Below, piece by piece: positions 9,669 to 17,852 of a stretch of 40,648 bases of DNA (position 1 is the stretch's first letter; each line of letters begins with the position of its first letter). The position numbers and the translations under genes were made by a program. This stretch comes from Nocardia ninae NBRC 108245 (GTDB lineage Bacteria; Actinomycetota; Actinomycetes; Mycobacteriales; Mycobacteriaceae). The stretch is from positions 1-40,648 of the forward strand of contig NZ_BJXA01000081.1 of assembly GCF_007990755.1 (NCBI RefSeq), read 5' to 3'. The notes under the pieces were generated by a model that saw only the letters and a list, made by a program, of their open reading frames with translations, was not told where the DNA came from and did not search any database.

Positions 9669-10133
9669 ATGACGTCCCTGCCCTCCGCCGAGCGCCTCGG
9701 CTCCTACGTGAAGCGCGCCGAGCAGGCGCTGCAAACGGCGAAGAATGCCGCGCTGAAGCCCGCAGGCGTCACCGTCGCGCAGTACGCCGCGCTGCTGTTC
9801 CTCGACGAGAACCCCGGCATCTCGGCCGCCGCGCTGGCCCGGCTGTGCGGCGTGACGCCGCCGACGATGAACACGGTGCTGACCAACCTGCAGGACCGCG
9901 GGCTCATCGAGCGCACCCCGCACGCCTGGCACAAGAACATCCTGGAAACCCGCCTCACCGAAGCGGGCGCCGCCGTCATGCGGGATGCCGACGCCAGGGC
10001 GGTCCGGGTGGAACGCGCGGTGGCAGCCGGATTCACCGACGCCGAACGCGCGACCCTGCAGGACCTATTGACCCGCTGTGCCGACCTTTTCGACTCCGTC
10101 CGCCCCGAAACTCCTGCCGCCACCAAGAAGTAG
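9669..10133 (+). CDS. MarR-family transcriptional regulator
   Basis: A winged-helix repressor of 154 residues that would bind a small aromatic or oxidant signal. The winged HTH spans about residues 40-100 (TVAQYAALLFLDENPGIS, ALARLCGVTPPTMNTVLTNL, QDRGLIERTP), flanked by the long dimerisation helices typical of MarR. ATG 9669 is preferred to 9642 because TACCAT (9657-9662) lies 6 nt upstream, suggesting a leaderless message, and because the family start fits. It is divergent from the SMP-30-like lipoprotein gene with a palindrome between, the usual arrangement for a local MarR regulator and its target. Confidence 0.87.
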   Translation: MTSLPSAERLGSYVKRAEQALQTAKNAALKPAGVTVAQYAALLFLDENPGISAAALARLCGVTPPTMNTVLTNLQDRGLIERTPHAWHKNILETRLTEAGAAVMRDADARAVRVERAVAAGFTDAERATLQDLLTRCADLFDSVRPETPAATKK

Positions 10134-10171
10134 GCAGGAGTTCGGCGTCGAGGGCGACGTAACCAGACGCG

Positions 10172-10858
10172 TCAGCCCAGCAGAAAAGCCACGAGAAAGC
10201 CTGCGGCGGTGGCCATTCCGACCCACCAGCCGCCTTCGCGGTAAGCCTCGGGCATCAGCGAGTCGGCGAGCACCGCGAGGGTCGCGCCGCCCGCGAACGC
10301 CTGCACGGTGCTGATGTTGGTCTGGGAAAGATTGTCCGACAACGCATTCCCCAGCACGGTGACCACCACGAGCACCGAACCCGTTGTCGCCCAGAGCCAT
10401 AGCGGGCCGAGGCGCTGCACCCCGTGCTTGTCGCGCATCAGCGCGGCCCCGCTGATCGCCTCCGGCACATTGCCCACCGCGACGGCGACCAGCAGTGCCA
10501 GCCCGCCGCCACCGGCGAGGGTGACGCCGAGCGCGGTGTTCTCCGGAATACCGTCCAGCACCGTGCCGAGCAGTAGTGCCCATCCAATAGCGTTGGCGCC
10601 CAACTTGGTTTCGATCAGATGGTTGGCCACCACGTACACCCCCGCGCCGCCGAACAGCGCCACGGCCGCGATCAGCGCGCCCGCCTGATGGAACGCCGGC
10701 TCGAAGAGTTCGTTGGAGACCGCGGCGATCATGGTGCCCGCGCCGAACGCCATCAACGACGCGAGCATGGGCTTCGGCAAGGTCCACCGCAGGCCGATCG
10801 CGGCGCCGATCACCAGGGGTACGGCGGTGCCGAGCCCGTAGAGCAACGCAGTCAGCAT
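10172..10858 (-). CDS. ZIP-family metal transporter-like membrane protein
   Basis: A polytopic membrane protein of 228 residues with about eight hydrophobic segments, resembling ZIP permeases that import zinc or other divalent metals. The two signature helices are present but altered: TM4 reads LDGIPENTALGV where ZIP proteins usually have HNxPEG, and TM5 reads GNVPEAISGA instead of HNIPEG. The Pro-Glu cores remain and the histidines are replaced by Asp and Gly. Substrate and direction are therefore uncertain. ATG 10858 is chosen over 10954 because the first membrane helix starts there and TAGGGT (10871-10866) lies 7 nt before it. It is convergent with the MarR gene. Confidence 0.8.
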   Translation of the reverse strand: MLTALLYGLGTAVPLVIGAAIGLRWTLPKPMLASLMAFGAGTMIAAVSNELFEPAFHQAGALIAAVALFGGAGVYVVANHLIETKLGANAIGWALLLGTVLDGIPENTALGVTLAGGGGLALLVAVAVGNVPEAISGAALMRDKHGVQRLGPLWLWATTGSVLVVVTVLGNALSDNLSQTNISTVQAFAGGATLAVLADSLMPEAYREGGWWVGMATAAGFLVAFLLG

Positions 10859-10942
10859 GCGATTCACCCTAATGGGGCACGGTTGTTCGGGGGCGAGGTG
10901 CAGGTGGCGGTGCGTCCACCTCGAACTAATCGGCGCGCTATT

Positions 10943-10962
10943 GCGAAGTACCACTACTTCGC
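10943..10962. promoter_or_regulatory. Perfect palindrome upstream of the ZIP-like gene
   Basis: GCGAAGTA and TACTTCGC, 8-bp perfect arms around CCAC. It lies 85-105 bp upstream of the ZIP-like start, in a 465-bp region before the TetR gene at 11324. It does not match the Zur consensus. It could be an operator for either gene or a small hairpin. Apart from an A/T-rich patch near 11015-11040, nothing else gene-like is seen in 10859-11323. Confidence 0.4.
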
Positions 10963-11323
10963 GAAGTTGCCTGTCGGACAGGACGAATCAGGCATAACCA
11001 GCGGACCAGTTCGGAAAAAGAATAATTCTACGAATTCCCGTCAAAATCGCGCGCTGCTCGCTCGGCGCCGCGGTATCGACTGGCTCGGCAAACACTCAGT
11101 GACAAGAACGCCGTGCGTGCGATTCGCAGACCCGGTGGGGCCGGTCCGCCTTAAAGCGTGCTTGCGTAGCGGGATTCGGTACTGCTCGCAAGGGGTTCGA
11201 TGAGTGCGTGCCGAGTCGGTAACCAGCCTGCCAACTTTCGGCAAACGCCAGGTCAGTTGCGGGTTGATACCAAGGACCCGATCCATGTCGAGTGCTTCTC
11301 GGCCTTCTGTATTGTCTGGCCCA

Positions 11324-11956
11324 ATGTCACAGGATGCGAATACGGGTCGAATGTATGCCGGGCAACCCGTCGAGGACCGGCAACGTCAGCGGCGTGCGCG
11401 TTTTCTGGAATCGGGCCTGACGGTCTTCGCGCGCGACGGTTACGCCAATAGTTCGGTCGGCGCCATCTGTAAGGACGCCGGACTCTCCTCGCGACAGTTC
11501 TACGAGGAGTTCACCGGGCGCGAGTCTCTACTACTCGAGCTCTACGAGCAGATCGATCGCGAGTCGCGCGACGCGGTCGCCAAGTCATTGGAGAGCAAGG
11601 CCGACGCGAGTGCGCTCGAGATCATCGATGCGTCCGTCCGGGCGTACGTCGAGTCCATCGGGTCGGACCCGCGCAAGGCGCGCGTCGCACTGGTCGAGGT
11701 GGTCGGTGCGGGCCCGAAGGTGGAGAAGTTCCGGCTCGAACTGCGCCGGGTGTGGGGTTCGCTGCTGGCGGGTGCCGCGGAGGACGCGGCCATGCACGGC
11801 GAGATCCCGACCGGCGACTACGAGATGCGGGTGCTCGCCATCATCGGCGCGGTCAACTACGTGGTGGATTCGTGGAGCGGTGCCGACCCGCGCCCGCCGC
11901 TCGACGACGTGATCAGGGTGTTGAGCAGGGTGATCATGGGGGCAGTCGGCGCCTGA
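11324..11956 (+). CDS. TetR-family transcriptional regulator
   Basis: A repressor of 210 residues with the N-terminal TetR HTH at about residues 20-65 (RQRRARFLESGLTVFARDGY, ANSSVGAICKDAGLSSRQFY, EEFTGRESLLLELYEQ) and a helical ligand-binding domain. In-frame starts exist at 11204, 11285, 11324 and 11351. ATG 11324 is preferred since TATTGT (11310-11315) lies 8 nt before it, giving a leaderless arrangement; ATG 11351 has no better ribosome site. It is followed 50 bp later by an alpha/beta hydrolase gene in the same direction, a plausible target. Ligand unknown. Confidence 0.85.
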   Translation: MSQDANTGRMYAGQPVEDRQRQRRARFLESGLTVFARDGYANSSVGAICKDAGLSSRQFYEEFTGRESLLLELYEQIDRESRDAVAKSLESKADASALEIIDASVRAYVESIGSDPRKARVALVEVVGAGPKVEKFRLELRRVWGSLLAGAAEDAAMHGEIPTGDYEMRVLAIIGAVNYVVDSWSGADPRPPLDDVIRVLSRVIMGAVGA

Positions 11957-12006
11957 GCGCCGAGCAGCCGAGGCGCGGCGGCAACGGGGCCGGTAGCGTG
12001 CGCGGG

Positions 12007-12867
12007 ATGGAAACGGTTCCGATCCAAATGCCGGACGGCAGTACGGTTCCGGTGCGGCTGATCCCGGCCGCCGGCGCCCATCGACATCCGGTCACCCCGG
12101 ATGCGCCGCGCCCGGTGCTGGTGATCGTGCCCGGGCTCGGCGTCCCCGGCGGGTACTACGAGTCGTTCGCCGCGAAACTGGCGGCGCGCGGCTTCGACCT
12201 GGCGATCGGCGAGCTGCGCGGCAACGGCGACAGCACGCCGAAGCCGAGCGCCGCCAGCGCGTACGGCTACCACGAGCTGGTGTCGGTGGATTTTCCGGCG
12301 ATCTTCCAGGTGGTGCGCGACCGGTTCCCGGCCAGCACGCCGTATCTGCTCGGGCACAGCATGGGCGGGCAGTTCGCCGTCATGTACGCCGCGCGGATCC
12401 GCGGCAGGCTCGGCGGGCTGATCCTGGTCGCCTCCGGGACGCCGTATTACCGTGGCTACCCGGGACTTTCGAGTCCCGGCATCCTGGTCGGCACGGCGGC
12501 CGCTTCGCTGACCGCCAATCTGGCCGGTTTCTGGCCGGGGGACCGGATCCCCGCGGGCGGCTTCGGCCGCCAGTCCAAAGTGCTGATCGCGGATTGGGCG
12601 CGGCTGGCCCGCACCGGCCGGTTCCAGCCGGTCGGCGCGGACATCGACTACGAGGAGCGGATCTCCCGGCTGAAGCTGCCGGTGCTGTCCATCACCGTCA
12701 CCGGCGACGACCTCACCCCGCCCGGATCCGCCGAGCACCTGCTGGCCAAGCTGCCCAAGGCCGAGGTGACCACCTGGCATCAGCCGGAATCGTTGGGGCA
12801 CAACGGCTGGATCCGTGAGAACACCACCACCATCGATCAGATCGAGAAGTGGCTGCGCGATCGTTAG
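12007..12867 (+). CDS. Alpha/beta hydrolase
   Basis: A serine hydrolase of 286 residues with a complete-looking triad: nucleophile S118 in GHSMGG, acid D234 or D235 in TGDDLTPP, and H265 in SLGHNGW. The oxyanion region is VIVPGLGVPGGYY. The fold resembles serine aminopeptidase/monoglyceride-lipase-like hydrolases; the substrate cannot be predicted. No signal peptide is seen. ATG 12007 is preceded by TAGCGT (11994-11999) at 7 nt, consistent with a leaderless transcript; the frame is open to 11752 only as a shadow of the TetR gene. Its stop overlaps by 4 bp the stop of the opposing TetR gene. Confidence 0.88.
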   Translation: METVPIQMPDGSTVPVRLIPAAGAHRHPVTPDAPRPVLVIVPGLGVPGGYYESFAAKLAARGFDLAIGELRGNGDSTPKPSAASAYGYHELVSVDFPAIFQVVRDRFPASTPYLLGHSMGGQFAVMYAARIRGRLGGLILVASGTPYYRGYPGLSSPGILVGTAAASLTANLAGFWPGDRIPAGGFGRQSKVLIADWARLARTGRFQPVGADIDYEERISRLKLPVLSITVTGDDLTPPGSAEHLLAKLPKAEVTTWHQPESLGHNGWIRENTTTIDQIEKWLRDR

Positions 12868-13517
12868 CCGGGCCTGCGGCCGACCTCGCGATGGCGGTCG
12901 AACCCGTCGAGCATGGCGTCCAGGCCCACATCGAAGTGGTCGGCCTCCGGCTCCGCGTGCTCCTCGGTGCGCTGCGCGGCGACCGTGGCGATGGCGTGGC
13001 TGAGGATGTGGCCGATCGTGTACTCGCGCAGGCAGCGAGTCAGCTGCCGCGCGACGGCCGCCGAAAAGCCCGCGCCCTGCAGGTGTTCCACCATCCAGCT
13101 GCCGGTCTCGACGGCCAGGTCGCTGCGCACCGGACGCGTCGCGAAGACCGGCACCGCGTTCGGATGCCTGCGCAGCGTGGACCGCAGCCGGTGCGCGTAG
13201 GCGCGCATCAGATCGCGCCAAGGTTCCTGCCACGGTAAGGATTCCATGTCGAGCTCGGCGAACATCGTGTCAGCGATGGCGTCGAACAGCTCCTGCTGAT
13301 CGGTGAAGTGCCGGTAGGCGGCCATCGGATCGGCGCCGAGCGCGGTGCCGAGTTTGCGCATCGAGAATCCGTCGACACCGGTGCGATCGATGAGATTGAG
13401 CGCGACCGCGGCGATATAGTCGCGGTTCAACGCGGTCCGCGTCGTGGGTGCCGGGTTTGCGCGCCGGGTGCGGGTGCGCCGCGCGCGGGGCACCTCGACG
13501 GCGTTGTCGGAATCCAC
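12864..13517 (-). CDS. TetR-family transcriptional regulator
   Basis: A 217-residue TetR protein with a basic N-terminal arm (RARRTRTRRANPAPTTRTAL) before the HTH (about residues 30-78: RDYIAAVALNLIDRTGVDGF, SMRKLGTALGADPMAAYRHF). The C-terminal domain resembles TetR_C tetracycline-repressor-like ligand domains. GTG 13517 has AGAGGAGAG upstream. A perfect 15-bp palindrome at 13542-13556 lies in its upstream region and probably gives autoregulation. The gene ends by overlapping the end of the hydrolase gene on the other strand. Confidence 0.87.
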   Translation of the reverse strand: MDSDNAVEVPRARRTRTRRANPAPTTRTALNRDYIAAVALNLIDRTGVDGFSMRKLGTALGADPMAAYRHFTDQQELFDAIADTMFAELDMESLPWQEPWRDLMRAYAHRLRSTLRRHPNAVPVFATRPVRSDLAVETGSWMVEHLQGAGFSAAVARQLTRCLREYTIGHILSHAIATVAAQRTEEHAEPEADHFDVGLDAMLDGFDRHREVGRRPG

Positions 13518-13541
13518 GACCAGCTCTCCTCTCGAACCCGG

Positions 13542-13556
13542 GTCTACGACGTAGAC
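13542..13556. promoter_or_regulatory. Perfect 15-bp palindrome, likely TetR operator
   Basis: GTCTACGACGTAGAC: 7-bp arms around one central base, 25 bp upstream of the TetR start. It sits between the TetR gene and the 3' end of the peptidase gene, so autoregulation is the simplest reading. Confidence 0.62.
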
Positions 13557-13595
13557 ATCAGCTACACCGTAGGCCCAGGCCCTGGGAATCGGTCG

Positions 13596-15653
13596 TTATC
13601 CGCGCCGCTCGATCAGCATCTGCGTGAAGAACTCATAGATCAGCCCGGCTTGGAACGCCGACTGCTTGTTGTCCGCCGCGCCGCCGTGACCACCCTCGAT
13701 GTTCTCGTGGTACCAGAACTCGTGGCCCTGCTCCTCGAGCAGCGCGGCCATCTTGCGGGCGTGCCCGGGATGCACGCGGTCGTCCCTGGTGGACGTGGTG
13801 AGCAGGATCGGCGGGTAGGCCACATCGGCCCGAGCGTTCTGATACGGCGAGTACTTGCTGATGTACTCCCACTCATCGGGCTTGTCCGGGTCCCCGTATT
13901 CGGCGATCCACGAGGCGCCCGCCAACAGCAGGTGATAGCGCTTCATGTCCAGCAGCGGCACCTGGCAGACGATGGCGCCGAACAGCTCCGGATAGCGGGT
14001 CAGCATCACCCCCATCAGCAGACCGCCATTGCTGCCGCCCACCGCGCCGAGCTGATCGGCGGTCGTGATGCCGCGTGCGACAAGGTCTTTCGCGATCGCG
14101 GAGAAGTCCTCGTAGACCTTGTGCCGGTTGGCCTTCTGCACCGAGGTGTGCCACTGCGGGCCGTATTCGCCGCCGCCGCGGATGTTGGTCATCACCCAGG
14201 TGCCGCCGCGCTCCAGCCAGCCCATCCCGGACGCGCCGCTGTAGGCGGGCGTGCGCGATACCTCGAAACCGCCGTAGCCGGACATCACCGTCGGGCCGGG
14301 GGTTCCTCTGCGGTCGCGATGGCGAATGACGAAGTACGGCACCTGTGTTCCGTCGTCGGAGGTCGCGAAGAACTGCTCGGTCTCGATGCCGTCGGCGTCG
14401 AAGAAGCCGGGCTCCTGCTTGAGCTGCTCGGTGGCGCCGCCCACCGAGCTGGTCAGCAGCGTGGCGGGCGTCGTGAATCCGCTTGTGGTGAGCATGAATT
14501 CGTCGCCGCCCTCGAGCGGGTCCAGGTTCAGCACGCTGGTGGTGGCCATCGGCGGGGTGTCGGCCAGTGACTCCTTGCGCCAGCCGTCGGTGCCCGGCGT
14601 CAGCACGTAGAGCTTGGTCTGCACGTCCTCGAGGGTGATGAGCAGCAGATGGTTCTCGGTCCAGCCGTAACCGTGCAGCGAGGTGTGCGGGCCCGGAGTG
14701 AAGATCACCTCGAATTCCCGTCCGCCGGCAAGGAACTTCTCGAAGTTCATGGCCAGCAGCGCGCCCGCGGGATAGGCGGTGGCGCCCACCTCCCACGGCG
14801 ACTTCAGCCGGACCAGCAGCCAATCCTTGTACCAGGACTCGCTCGCGTCGGAGGGAATCTCCAGATGCCGTAGCGTGCCGTCGTTTTCGAGCAGATAGAC
14901 CTCTTCGTTGAAGAAGTCGGTGGCGCGGCCGATGAAATGGCGCTCGTAGCCGGGGGTTCGGTCATAGCCCGCCGAGACCGCGACATCGCCGGGCTCGCCC
15001 TCGAAGACGGTCACCGCGTCGACCAGCTCGGTGCCGCGCTGCCAGCGCTTGGCGATGCGCGGGTAGCCGGATTCGGTCAGCGAGCCAGGGCCGAAATCCG
15101 TGCCGACGTACACCGAATCGATGTCGATCCAGCGCATCTCGGACTTCGCCTCGGGCAGGAAGAAGCCACCGTCGGCCGGGTCGATGAAGGTGCGCGTCGC
15201 CATGTCGAACTCGCGCACCACCTTGGCGTCCGCGCCGCCGCGTGACAGGCTGATCAGGGTCCGCGACTGCTCGGGGCGCAGCACAGCAGCCCCGCCCCAC
15301 ACCCAGTTCTCGTCCTCGGCGGCGGCCAGCGCGTCCAGGTCGATCAGCACGTCCCAGTCGGGTGACTCCTTGGCGTACTCGGCGAACGTCGTGCGCCGCC
15401 ACAGCCCGCGCGGATGCTCGGCGTCGCGCCAGAAGTTGTAGAGCCAGCTGCCGCGCCGGCCCGGGTACGCGATTTTGGTGTCGGTGTCGAGCATGTCGAG
15501 AATGCGATGTTCGAGCTCGCTGAACCGGTCCGAGGAGGCGAATCGCTCCACGACCACACTGTTGTGTGCGCGCGCCCAGTCGAGGGCCCGCTCATCGGTC
15601 ACTTCTTCGAGCCAGAGGTTAGGGTCCGTCACATTCTGCTCAACGCCGCTCAT
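13596..15653 (-). CDS. Prolyl oligopeptidase family serine peptidase (S9)
   Basis: A 685-residue cytosolic-looking serine peptidase that would cut short peptides after proline or a related residue. The N-terminal half is the beta-propeller gate, beginning VTDPNLWLEEVTDERALDWA, the classical S9A opening. The C-terminal catalytic domain carries S541 in GGSNGG, D624 or D625 in TSTRDDRVHP and H656 in EGGHGG. No signal peptide is present. Length and layout match full-size family members, including the M. tuberculosis homologue Rv0457c, which lies in the comparable chromosomal segment (from memory). ATG 15653 has only a weak ribosome site. Confidence 0.93.
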   Translation of the reverse strand: MSGVEQNVTDPNLWLEEVTDERALDWARAHNSVVVERFASSDRFSELEHRILDMLDTDTKIAYPGRRGSWLYNFWRDAEHPRGLWRRTTFAEYAKESPDWDVLIDLDALAAAEDENWVWGGAAVLRPEQSRTLISLSRGGADAKVVREFDMATRTFIDPADGGFFLPEAKSEMRWIDIDSVYVGTDFGPGSLTESGYPRIAKRWQRGTELVDAVTVFEGEPGDVAVSAGYDRTPGYERHFIGRATDFFNEEVYLLENDGTLRHLEIPSDASESWYKDWLLVRLKSPWEVGATAYPAGALLAMNFEKFLAGGREFEVIFTPGPHTSLHGYGWTENHLLLITLEDVQTKLYVLTPGTDGWRKESLADTPPMATTSVLNLDPLEGGDEFMLTTSGFTTPATLLTSSVGGATEQLKQEPGFFDADGIETEQFFATSDDGTQVPYFVIRHRDRRGTPGPTVMSGYGGFEVSRTPAYSGASGMGWLERGGTWVMTNIRGGGEYGPQWHTSVQKANRHKVYEDFSAIAKDLVARGITTADQLGAVGGSNGGLLMGVMLTRYPELFGAIVCQVPLLDMKRYHLLLAGASWIAEYGDPDKPDEWEYISKYSPYQNARADVAYPPILLTTSTRDDRVHPGHARKMAALLEEQGHEFWYHENIEGGHGGAADNKQSAFQAGLIYEFFTQMLIERRG

Positions 15654-15694
15654 CCCAACATTGTTGCCGAGCGGGTCGGACCAGGTCCCTGGGG

Positions 15695-16240
15695 TTACCA
15701 GAAGTGCGCTACATCCACCACGACCCGTGCTCCGCTACCCGGTCCGTCGAGGGTGAACACCCGCATGGGCAGCCGTCCGCGGATGCCGAGACCGACCGTC
15801 GTCTGCCCCTCGAACGAGCCGGCCCAGGCCACCTGACGGAAGGTCTGGTACCCGGCCACATTCACCAGCTCATTGCGGTTCTGCGGCTGGTAGGTCGGTT
15901 GGCCCGCCTCGTTGTAAGCGGGCGCGTGCACGACCACATTCAGGAACGCCCCGCCACGCAGCGGCACGGGTGTGCCGGACCCGTCCATCGTCACCCTGTC
16001 GACGTAGCCGACGTGATAGCCGGGCGCCGAACCCGCGAGGTCGATGACGAGCCGATCGAAGCATTCGTGCCGACCGGACCGAACGCCGTTGACCGGGCCG
16101 GTCGACATCGGAGGGCTCGCTTTATCGAGCGAACCCCACACCAATCCGCAGTAGGAGGGAGTTGCCGCGGCCGGTCCGGGAATGATCCACAGGCCGACGA
16201 GAGTCGCGACGGAGGTGAACAACAGAAATATGCGACGCAT
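15695..16240 (-). CDS. Secreted AMIN-like domain protein
   Basis: An exported protein of 181 residues with a Sec signal peptide (MRRIFLLFTSVATLVGLWII, then PGPAAA for signal peptidase I, cleavage near residue 26). The mature part resembles actinobacterial AMIN-like domain proteins: HECFDRLVIDLAGSAPGYHV near the front and a closing VVVDVAHFW strand. Two cysteines (in SYCGLV and HECFD) could form a disulfide outside the cell. AMIN-type domains usually bind cell-wall material; the exact role is unknown. ATG 16240 has GAAGG upstream. It lies 41 bp upstream of the peptidase gene on the same strand. Confidence 0.72.
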   Translation of the reverse strand: MRRIFLLFTSVATLVGLWIIPGPAAATPSYCGLVWGSLDKASPPMSTGPVNGVRSGRHECFDRLVIDLAGSAPGYHVGYVDRVTMDGSGTPVPLRGGAFLNVVVHAPAYNEAGQPTYQPQNRNELVNVAGYQTFRQVAWAGSFEGQTTVGLGIRGRLPMRVFTLDGPGSGARVVVDVAHFW

Positions 16241-16447
16241 GCCGCACCGCCTTCAGGCAGTAAGAACGAATTATTCGATGAATCGGGCGAATCGGGCAGA
16301 GCGTTACTGCCGCACCGCAGTCGAAAAGGATTCGTGACCTTGGTATATCGGTTCGATACGCGTTCGACACCGCACGCACCTGACGGTGGTCCTGGCACGG
16401 GCTCAGTAGGATCGCGAGTTCGACGCTGATCCGACCAGGAGGTTTCT

Positions 16448-17422
16448 TTGCCGCCGTTTCTCTGGGAGCAGCACTGCTGTTTACCGCTGGTGCCTTCGGC
16501 GCGGATCGCGGACCTCGCGCGCTATCCGCTCGGGTCGTATCTGTCGGTGAATGTCGGGTATTCGCCGCATACGACGGAGGATTCGCTGAAGCTGACCCGG
16601 CAATATCGCACGGACGCGCTCGCCGACGGTCGATTCCGGTTGGTGCACAGCCACTCCGATATCGGCGACCCGGAAACCATTGCCCTCGCCTTCGATCTGG
16701 AGGACTCGGGGCCGCTCGGTGGTGACCTGGACAATGTGGCGCTGTTCTATGAGTACGGCGTCCGTTCGATGCTGCCGACCTACAACAGCGCCAATGCCGC
16801 GGGGTGCGGCTGCCTCGATGCCGAGGACACCGGGCTCACTGCCTACGGCCGTGACCTCGTGCGCACGCTCAACGAGGTCGGCATGTTCGTCGACGGCTCG
16901 CACTGTTCGGTGCGCACCGGGCTGGATCTGGCTACGCACACGCAGGTGCCGATGATCTACAGCCACTCCAATTTCGCCGCGCTGTGGGCACATCCGCGCA
17001 ATATCAGCGACGAACAGGCGAAGGCCTGTGCCGCCACCGGTGGCGTGATCGGAATCAATGGGGTGGGTATCTTCTTGGGCCACAACAGGGCTGACGAAGG
17101 CGCCGCTCGGATCGAGGCCATGGCGGATCACGTCGAGTACGGCGTGGAGCTGGTCGGCATCGAGCACATCGGGATCGGTTCGGACTATTCGTTCGACGCC
17201 GACGACTTCAACGGCATGCTCACCGACCATCCAGAGCTGTATCCCGAGTCGTACACCAAATGGGGCCCACTGCAATGGATTCCGCCAGAGGAGTTGCTCG
17301 GCACGGAGCGGGTGCCCGGCCTGGATGAGGTGCTGGCGCGGCGGGGCTTCAGGGCCGCCGATCGAGCGGCAGTGTTCGGCGGCAACTTCTCCCGGGTCGC
17401 CGCGCAGGTGTGGCGCGACTAA
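16448..17422 (+). CDS. M19 (renal dipeptidase-like) membrane dipeptidase homologue
   Basis: A 324-residue protein of the M19 amidohydrolase family, which cleaves dipeptides with two zinc ions. The family layout is clear: DLEDSGPL in place of VEGG, YGVRSMLPTYNSAN, GLTAYGRDLVRTLNEVGMFV, DGSHCS, MIYSHSN, HPRNISDEQ and GIGSDYSFD. The N-terminal HxD zinc motif (HND in classical members) appears as HCC near residues 9-11, so one ligand is changed. TTG 16448 is chosen for the strong AGGAGG at 16437-16442. It has no signal peptide despite the family name. The 3' end overlaps the opposing MmcQ/YjbR gene by 4 bp. Confidence 0.83.
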   Translation: MPPFLWEQHCCLPLVPSARIADLARYPLGSYLSVNVGYSPHTTEDSLKLTRQYRTDALADGRFRLVHSHSDIGDPETIALAFDLEDSGPLGGDLDNVALFYEYGVRSMLPTYNSANAAGCGCLDAEDTGLTAYGRDLVRTLNEVGMFVDGSHCSVRTGLDLATHTQVPMIYSHSNFAALWAHPRNISDEQAKACAATGGVIGINGVGIFLGHNRADEGAARIEAMADHVEYGVELVGIEHIGIGSDYSFDADDFNGMLTDHPELYPESYTKWGPLQWIPPEELLGTERVPGLDEVLARRGFRAADRAAVFGGNFSRVAAQVWRD

Positions 17423-17757
17423 CCCAGGTGCTCGGCGGACACCCGCTTGGGGACGCACATGCGCCAGGCCTCGACGACGAGTTCGGTCAGTTCCGCCTCA
17501 TCGATGGCGGCCAGCCGCACCCGAACCCAGTTGTACCGCTCGTCCGACGGGCGCGGCATCATGAATTTGTCCGGCTCGGCGGCGACCAGTGCCGCCCGCT
17601 CGGCCTTGGGATAGGCGAAGCCCATGCGTGTTTCGTCGGCGGACAGCGCGAGGTAGACGATCCGGCCGATCCGATACTTGACCCGGTCGCGGACCAGCGC
17701 CTCGGTGGTTCGCGGCAGGCTCATCGCTATCCGGCGTACGTCGTCAGCTGTCACCAT
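17419..17757 (-). CDS. MmcQ/YjbR family protein
   Basis: A cytosolic protein of 112 residues with the CyaY-like MmcQ/YjbR fold, recognised from ADDVRRIAMSLPRTTEA, MGFAYPKAERAALVAAEPDK and the YNWVRVRLAAID strand. The family is described as possibly DNA-binding but its biochemical role is unsettled. ATG 17757 is chosen as the family start; the frame is open to 17856 into the next gene. It is separated by 95 bp from the reductase gene upstream on the same strand. Confidence 0.82.
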   Translation of the reverse strand: MVTADDVRRIAMSLPRTTEALVRDRVKYRIGRIVYLALSADETRMGFAYPKAERAALVAAEPDKFMMPRPSDERYNWVRVRLAAIDEAELTELVVEAWRMCVPKRVSAEHLG

Positions 17758-17852
17758 CGGTTCATTATTGCGACGGGGTGCGACAGGTAGGTCGGATCGA
17801 ACCGCTGGAGACGCCTGTGGCGCGACCGTATCGGCCGCGCCACACCGCTGGT

